Of a stretch of 64,000 nt of DNA, positions 57,025-64,000 are shown piece after piece. The stretch is taken from the NCBI GenBank assembly GCA_030762935.1, contig CM060900.1:435467921-435531920 (forward strand). The letters are read 5' to 3'. The translations under genes and the position numbers were made by a program. This DNA is from Hymenopus coronatus. Its lineage: Eukaryota; Arthropoda; Insecta; Mantodea; Hymenopodidae. Positions within the stretch are counted from its first letter, which is position 1, and each line of letters opens with the position of its first letter. The notes under the pieces are model-generated. The model was given only the letters and a program-made list of their open reading frames with translations, was not told where the DNA came from and did no database searches.

Positions 57025-57215
57025 GGATGGCTGGCCGGCTGGATGGAGGGTTGGGGACGGACGGACGGACGGACGGACGGATGGACGGATGGATGGGTAG
57101 GTAGGTTGGTAAGTAGATAGGTAGACTGAGAGACAGGCAGACAGACGGATGGATGGATGAATGGAAGGACGGACGGACGGATGGATGGAGGGACGGACGG
57201 AAAGACAGAGAGATA
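57025..57215. repeat. GGAC/GGAT tetranucleotide array
   Basis: GGAC, GGAT, GTAG and ACAG tetramers in runs. The Ser/Pro-rich frames on the minus strand are artefacts of the repeat. Confidence 0.95.
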
Positions 57216-58140
57216 GATACATGTCTCACAGCTGAGACTTTGTTTTCACAATATAAATGATGAGGGTGTTGAAGATGAGGATTTTGTTTTCACGATGTAA
57301 AATGATACTGTGTTGAAGCTGATAACGTTGTTTAACTGTGTAAAATGACAAGTATGTTGGAGCCGATGACTTTGTTTCCGTGATGTAAACTTATAGCTGA
57401 GTTGAGGTAGCGACTTTCAAATGGGATGAGGTTTGTCCTTGAGCGCCACCAGGCCGGCGACCAACCGGAGTGCTGCTGTGTTGACATATTGCATTCCCGC
57501 TTAACTGGGGAGTAACGCGCTTGTGATTCTGTCTCTCCTAAATACTACTTGCGCTAAGACAAATAATTCAAATTTTGCAAAAAATAAGTCACGGGAAAGA
57601 TAGGGAGTAATGTTCGTAGCAGAATTGTAAAAACAGACAATTTCAGCTAAAATAGTTTTCATAATACACTGAATAAACAGTATGTCGCCAGGCAGATTTG
57701 CATGCTCAGGGTGCGAGTGAGAGGGAACTATGAAAGAGTTAGGGTAGCAACCTGGCAACGCAGAGTACGATAACGCATCGCATTCGCTGCAACGTAGAAT
57801 TCTTCCCATTTGAAAAAACATTGTAGTTCTCATATCATCCACACAGGAACGCCTGTTGAATAGGTGACCTTACGCGCAGTGAAGCAGAAGATGGATATTT
57901 ACTTTTGTGAAAGATTGTACGCATTTTCTGAGAGTAAACAAGGTTATATTGAAGATGCTTATATTGCTATTAGTTCTTCCCACTGAGATTTTCTATATAA
58001 CCAGCCTCGAGGCAGCCGTAATATCACAACCTGGAGGTAACATAATTGCATACATAATAAATCATCGTTATAAACTGTGGTATTTGTGATTATTCAAGTG
58101 CTTTTGCATACATATTAAACAACAATTTTCCTTGCTTACT
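57216..58140. other. Non-genic stretch
   Basis: 57230-57420 holds three or four loose ~60-base repeats of the type GAGGACTTTGTTTTCACGAT followed by GTAAAATGAT and GTTGAAG. Otherwise nothing is recognised. Confidence 0.4.
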
Positions 58141-58149
58141 CAGCTAATA

Positions 58150-59690
58150 TGGCGTATTTAATAAGTAAAGGTCATCATAATATTATCCCCTACGTGGCGT
58201 ATTTAAGAAATAAAGGTCATCATAATATTATCCCCTACATGGTGTATTTATGAAGTGACCTTCATCATAATATTATTCCCCACATGGCGTATTTAAGAAG
58301 TGAAGGTCATCATAATATTATCCCCTACATGGTGTATTTATGAAGTGACCTTCATCATAATATTATTCCCCACATGGCGTATTTAAGAAGTGAAGGTCAT
58401 CATAATATTATCCCCTACATGGTGTATTTATGAAGTGACCTTCATCATAATATTATTCCCCACATGGCGTATTTAAGAAGTGAAGGTCATCATAATATTA
58501 TCCCCTACATGGCGTATTTAAGAAGTAAAGGTCATCATAATATTATCCCCTACATGGTGTATTTATGAAGTGACCTTCATCATAATATTATTCCCCACAT
58601 GGCGTATTTAAGAAGTGAAGGTCATCATAATATTATCCACTACATGGCCTGTTTATGAAGTGAAGGTCATCATAATATTATCCCCTACATGGCGTATTTA
58701 TGAAGTGAAGGTCATCATAATATTATCCCCTACATGGCGTATTTATGAAGTGAAGGTCATCACAATATTATCCCCTACATGGCCTGTTTATGAAGTGAAG
58801 GTCATCATAATATTATCCCCTACATGGCCTGTTTATGAAGTGAAGGTCATCATAATATTATCACCTACATGGCGTATTTATGAAGTGAAGGTCATCATAA
58901 TATTATCACATACATGGCGTATTTATGAAGTGAAGGTCATCATAATATTATCACATACATGGCGTATTTAAGAAGTGAAGGTCATCATAATATTATCCAC
59001 TACATGGCCTGTTTATGAAGTGAAGGTCATCATAATATTATCCCCTACATGGCGTATTTATGAAGTGAAGGTCATCATAATATTATCCCCTACATGGCGT
59101 ATTTATGAAGTGAAGGTCATCACAATATTATCCCCTACATGGCCTGTTTATGAAGTGAAGGTCATCATAATATTATCCCCTACATGGCCTGTTTATGAAG
59201 TGAAGGTCATCATAATATTATCACCTACATGGCGTATTTATGAAGTGAAGGTCATCATAATATTATCACCTACATGGCGTATTTATGAAGTGAAGGTCAT
59301 CATAATATTATCACATACATGGCGTATTTATGAAGTGAAGGTCATCATAATGTTATCACCTACATGGCCTGTTTATGAAGTGAAGGTCATCATAATGTTA
59401 TCACTTACATGGTCTGTTTATGAAGTGAAGGTCATCATAATGTTATCACTTACATGGTCTGTTTATGAAGTGAAGGTTATCATAATGTTATCACCTACAT
59501 GGCCTGTTTATGAAGTGAAGGTCATCATAATGTTATCACCTACATGGCCTGTTTATGAAGTGAAGGTCATCATAATATTATCACCTACATGGCGTATTTA
59601 AGAAGTTAAGGTCATCATAATATTATCCCCTACATGGCCTATTTATGAAGTGAAGGTTATCATAATATTATCCCCTACGGAGTCCCGGTG
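58150..59690 (+). repeat. 45-bp minisatellite (~34 units) with higher-order repeats
   Basis: The unit reads about GAAGTGAAGGTCATCATAAT, ATTATCCCCTACATGGC, GTATTTAT. As 45 is 15 codons, the frame stays open for long stretches (58615-58971 and 58975-59601; repeat KVIIILSPTWPVYE), but this is likely incidental. 58250-58600 shows a 90-bp dimer in which every second unit has GTGACCTTCATC instead of GTGAAGGTCATC. 58615-58974 and 58975-59334 are a near-exact 360-bp (8-unit) duplication sharing private variants (ATTATCCACTACATGG, CATCACAATATT). The last third has a CCTGTTTAT / AATGTTATC subtype. Confidence 0.95.
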
Positions 59691-61849
59691 TAATGTAATA
59701 TGCTTTATTATGCATTCATTTTGAAGGTGCAACGAAAGGATAGTCTTGCATGTGAAAGTAATAGATTTGAATGTTTTTATTTTAAATGAATGGTGCAAGA
59801 AAATATTAGTTGTTAATATGGGGCATTTGAGAAGTGAAACAGAGGAGCACTGCGGAGCATCTAGAAACCATGATGCAATAATATGTTTTGTAATCCATTA
59901 ATTTTAAACTTGCATGGAAATAATAACTTTGCACATGAAGTATGCAATTATTTACTATGTTGCATGTTTTGGCATTTCTTTATTATTTCCGCGTTTGTTT
60001 TAACGTGGCGTGTGACACTTTGTGACTCTTATCAACTTCAGTGTTTCCCTTTGGCCGCAGGGATTTTTATGCATAACAGTTGGTAGCTGACATTTCGTAT
60101 TAACAACGTATACCATGACAAGTCATCCTCTGAAGAAACATTACCAAGCTATAGTTTCAGCGCTATTATCAATGTAACCTATAAATCAATTGGTAACAGT
60201 TAAGGGCGTATACAACAGCGTAATTAAGCTGCTTGTAAAATACGTTTGGAACAGCTGTTCCAGGAGCAAATAAGGCAATTGAAAACAGAAAGAACTTTAG
60301 TATCTACTGCGGAGTGTCTAGAACCCATGACGAAATCCTCACGTCTTGAAGTTATACGCCTCACCCGCCCTTTAAATCATTTAAATATAAAAAATTACGA
60401 AAACATTCATTATACGGAAAAAAAAAAGCACGCCATTTTACCTCTATTGCGCAAATACCTCCGCGTACAGGGGGTGAAACTCGCTAGATTGGAGACTGGA
60501 TTAGACACTAAAATCATCTTATTTACACCCTCACTAACGCGCGCGCACACACTAACTAAACTACACCTAAAATATGGCATGCGAGCGGCATTGGGGCATG
60601 TTGTCATCTCTGTTGTTGCCTTTCGCATAGCTCAAGAAAGCTCCCAAAGCAAACAAATTAATTTTGGTGTACTTAAATACAAAACGCGTGTTTTATTGAA
60701 TATAATTGCCAAAAATACACAGGAGAAACTCATAAAGCTGTAGTCCTAATTGAGTCTATAGTGAAAATAATTTATGTGAACATTTATGAGAAACTTAATG
60801 TGTTTGAGGATGATATAATAAACATAAATATTTCTCAGTAAAATTGTGTTTTGGTACCATGACCTACACTTCTCCCTCACTTAAACATAGTACAAAACAT
60901 AGAGATTTATAACTTCCATGTGAGTGGAGTCCTTGTAATACTTGTTACATATTTTCAACGTGTCATTTTCAATATTATTAAATCATTTACTAAGGATTGT
61001 CAATATCTCACTTTTGAAGCATATGAAGTGAATAGGTGTTATGGTGCAGCAATAAGATTTGTACGACTGTGCTAACAAGAGTTACGAGAAAGTCGTCAAA
61101 AATAAAACTGAACTAAAATGAAATAATGTTGTTTTGTTTTCGTTGAGTATTCTACTGCAAAGTATACACTTACAGCGACTGTATACTGTGCCAATCAATA
61201 GAGCACAGTTGATTGCCAACATTAAAAATAACAATACCAAGTTAGCTAAAAATTCTACTTTAGGATTATGTCATCCCGATGCAATAAATTGATCAAACAA
61301 TTAAAATATCACATTAAAGGTTTTTGTCAATAAGCTAGAGGGCAAAGGAACATTTTAGTATATGCAGTATTGTATAAATAAAATCATTGAATTTTTAAAA
61401 CATATTTACTCAAAGGATCATTCCGCCCTTAGAAAATGATGGTTGCAACATCATTTTTGTTCAGCTTATAACATATACGGCATTTGAATATTTCACCCAT
61501 AGTATTACATACAGCTCAGATTTTTATTCTGTACCTTTCATTTGCACTACTTTTGTTGGCATTTAAATATATAGTTTATGGTTCCAATTTTACAGTATAT
61601 ATTGCGGAATGACAATTGCTGGCTCTTTATAACTTCTTGCATCAAGTGAGTAGATTTGCAGAGTGAGATTTGTAATACGAGAATAAGCTGCAGTTAAATA
61701 TTAGGAGGTACTGTATACAGCCTAGGCTGTTTTTCTAAATCATATTCAGAGGTATTTTGTCTTAAAGAAAGCTGATGCAAAAAGTCCTAAGTTGTACTGT
61801 TACAAGGTAATATTATGTGAAATCTGCATATTGGGCATCAAAGCCCTTA
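59691..61849. other. AT-rich stretch with one unrecognised open frame
   Basis: A 165-codon plus-strand frame (60246-60743) begins MEQLFQEQIRQLKTERTLVS. It is Lys/Leu-rich without any motif I know, and no convincing splice or promoter context. Its start region weakly resembles 59830-59880 (CTGCGGAG-TCTAGAA-CCATGA), suggesting repeat origin. Nothing else was seen. Confidence 0.3.
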
Positions 61850-61985
61850 GAATGGTTTTCTTTGAAAGGGAAGTAAAGCTGTTGGTCCCGTGCATTACGT
61901 TTACAACTTCAAGAGAATTTCAAGCCTGATGAAGATGACTGAGCAAAATTAAGCATGCTCTCATGCCGAATATAGAGTGGCACAA
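61850..61985 (+). mobile_element. 5'-truncated SINE, second family
   Basis: Matches the body of the element at 4862 (GGGAAGTAAAGCTGTTGGTC, CCTGATGAAGATGACTGAGC, CGAATATAGAGTGGCAC) without its tRNA head. Confidence 0.75.
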
Positions 61986-62765
61986 ATAGACTTGGGTGAA
62001 ATGCCAGAAATGGCAAAAACACAGTATCATCATTTTCATAAAAAGCGAAGAGTGCAAATTAATTATGAAATGGTCAGAATATATAAGTTTTTGAAATAAT
62101 GCTCCAACTTAGTGTAAAATCATTTTTAAAAATCAAGAGTTTTGGAGAGCGTAAATAATATAATTCTTTGGAATAATTAGGGGTTATGTAAACTATTACA
62201 TGTCAAATCTACTTGTAAATTCATTTACTGCAGAATCTTGAATTTTAAAATATAAAATGTTTAAACATGTGCATTAATTTTCATTAGAGCAGCAAATTTA
62301 GAGAGTAAACGTTAATATTTAAATAACCATGCAAGCTAGAAGGTTGATATATGGTAAACATTTGTTCTTGCATATAATGACTGGTATACATTTCATTAAA
62401 ATATCCTTCGAACTGCAGACACTTAAAATGTTACAGGTGCATTACCTTAAGTTTTGAAATAGGATTTTTTTCCCACCTACTATGGCTACATGGAGAAAAA
62501 GAAAAAAAAAATATATATATATATATATAATGTGCTCGGAGAATCTCAAAACGTATATCCAGATAAGTATCATAATCAAACTTTAACTGTAATGTAAAAC
62601 TTCTTTGTATCTGCTACATTCAGATAAATGTAGAGAAATATAACTTCCCTTTTTTATTCACATGTATCAAAACATATCTATGTTAAATTTGAACATGCTA
62701 TTTATGGGCAGAATACATTATTTTCTCTTACTTACTACGTAAAAGTAACGGAGAAAGTCAAAACT

Positions 62766-62805
<40 letters not shown>

Positions 62806-63770
62806 GGGGAATCTTAAAACATGTACTTTTGGTGAAATATTGTCACTAATTCTTCGTTGGGGCCACGGATGGCAATTATAAATATTGAACGTACATATCT
62901 TCAATGTTTAGTGCTATTAAAACACTATGAAAATATTGGAGTGTTATATTTACTTATTTTTCACCTCATGCTATCGTTTAGTTGTACGTTTTCTCTTAAG
63001 TGTGATAAATGTTATTTTTTGTATATTTAATGTTGTTAACACATTTCATTTTTGATTCAAAGAGGCTAAGGCAGCTAGCTTTTAATATTCCTCTCTGCAC
63101 GATTTCGCGAGGGACTAAATGAAAACATCTCTGATTAAGTGTTAGGAAATTCAGACCAAGAGCAACAACTATTTCCAGAAATGTTACTACCACAAATAAA
63201 ATCACATTTGTTCTAACGTGATACACATTTTTGTGAAGTGTATTTTCTATGATTTACTAGTTATAGAAGTTATACACAATTCGTTGTGAATGAAGTAGAC
63301 TTCACAGTATATTAACAGAGATTTAAAGTTACACATTTTATTGGGCATGCAAAATGTATATAACACACGTTAAAGATGTAATTGCTTTGATGGATGCCAG
63401 GATTTTGTTGACAACTTAGCGTCTAATTCTCCTAACTCATCGCCCACCTCCCCCCCCCCCCCAGGGCACTCACTGGAAACCTTATGACCAAGATTAGCTT
63501 TTACTTTATTATGTTTATTATGTAGAAGTAGTATTGTACTTACATTCCGAAATGTCATCGGAAATACACTATTCGAGGCTCTATGAATCGCAAAGAGCAA
63601 CATTAATATGAGAGAAGCAGAGTGGGGGAGAAGAGGCGGGTGAGAGGGGTAGGGGGGTGAGGGAGAAGGAGATGGAGAGAGAGGGAGTGAGAGGAAGAGA
63701 AGGAGGTTAGGGGCGGAGGGGGAGAGGTGGGAGAGAGAGAACAAACTTGGTTTTTAAGTCCAGAATTTTT
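61986..63770. other. AT-rich stretch with T-run and element scraps
   Basis: Holds (TA)n at 62510-62528, an uninterrupted T-run at 62767-62803, and a scrap of the ACTTTCTCTA element's right end after it (AATCTTAAAACATGTACTTT, TGGTGAAATATTGTCA). A G/A-rich strand-biased tract lies at 63620-63740. Confidence 0.5.
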
Positions 63771-63774
63771 CAAA

Positions 63775-64000
63775 ATGTAACACAAAGATTTTCAGAAAAA
63801 TCCGTCCATTCCAACCACACATTTTTACGTGGACATGCTTTTTTCTGGATTTTATTTTTAGTTCGCTAAAAGGGCTCAACGATTTTGATTAAAGTAACGT
63901 GTATTAAATATATTTACATCACAAATAAAATGTGTAGCACGTATTTTTTCTGGAAACAGCCCTTGATGTTCTCTTCATTAGAAAATAATGTTGTGTAATT
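63775..64000 (-). mobile_element. Dispersed ACTTTCTCTA-ended element, partial, runs off the window
   Basis: The reverse complement contains ACATTTTATTTGTGATGTAA, ATACACGTTACTTTAATCAA, AATCGTTGAGCCCTTTTAG and TCTGAAAATCTTTGTGTTAC, in the order of the right half of copies 1-3. Confidence 0.65.

Noticed and set aside
57014..57229. Ser/Pro-rich minus-strand frames resembling a mucin-like protein
   Set aside because: Translation of a GGAC/GGAT tetranucleotide array.
58615..59601. Two long open frames (118 and 208 codons) repeating KVIIILSPTWPVYE
   Set aside because: They are a consequence of a 45-bp (15-codon) minisatellite; no splice sites, promoter or signal sequence support translation, and the frame is interrupted at about 58972.
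58150..59690. CRISPR-like array
   Set aside because: Units are contiguous 45-bp repeats with no unique spacers, in eukaryotic DNA without cas genes.
60246..60743. 165-codon open frame as a gene
   Set aside because: No recognisable domain, no splice or promoter context, and its beginning weakly resembles nearby non-coding sequence.
63370..63785. Pro/Ser/Leu-rich minus-strand frames
   Set aside because: Arise from a G/A-rich strand-biased tract; no domain or gene structure.

Overview
The window is eukaryotic nuclear DNA from an animal with a large, AT-rich, repeat-laden genome. It most likely comes from a hemimetabolous insect; a cockroach or termite type genome fits the mix of tRNA-derived SINEs, mariner/Tc1, DUF4817-type, hAT, pogo/jerky and tyrosine-recombinase relics, long microsatellites and sparse genes. 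The species cannot be fixed from sequence alone. There is no bacterial gene organisation, no rRNA, no convincing functional tRNA gene and no CRISPR array.

Only one intact, clearly recognisable protein gene is present: a 426-codon, single-exon reading frame on the minus strand (41662-42942). It is a diverged homologue of the splicing regulator ESRP/Fusilli, with the N-terminal exonuclease-like domain plus two RRMs. It looks like a retrogene that lost RRM3 and the C-terminal tail.

Layout. 1-7350: inverted-arm elements, SINEs (several with perfect target duplications), two copies of an ~0.85 kb dispersed element whose ends carry ACTTTCTCTA, and a ~137-bp tandem array whose unit contains a tRNA B-box. 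7350-10520: CA-rich DNA, then a ~135-bp satellite abutting one arm of a ~400-bp inverted repeat whose other arm lies at 958-1383. 10740-14743: relics of a tyrosine-recombinase element and of a DDE-like transposase with RGKH and GQNKN motifs. 15190-20713: a decayed LTR retroelement, entered by further copies of the ACTTTCTCTA element and by SINEs. 22024-30010: three dead transposases in series (mariner, hAT, pogo/jerky). 31325-34990: a degenerate 62-63-bp array that still spells a 21-residue coiled-coil-like peptide repeat, split by a fold-back transposon (33879-34746). 35000-41600: mostly featureless, with a SINE and a GC-rich patch. 41662-42942: the ESRP-like gene. 43000-58140: largely empty, with SINE remnants and a dead Tc1 element. 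58150-59690: a 45-bp minisatellite with higher-order structure; nearly every unit carries the nuclear-receptor-type 9-mer TNAAGGTCA, and in four units this site is exactly inverted. 59700-64000: AT-rich with repeat fragments.

Nothing suggests an operon or functional cluster. The window is a gene-poor graveyard of nested mobile elements around one probable retrogene. The items most worth following up are the ESRP-like gene, the minisatellite with the inverting receptor half-site, the 21-residue array and the fold-back element.
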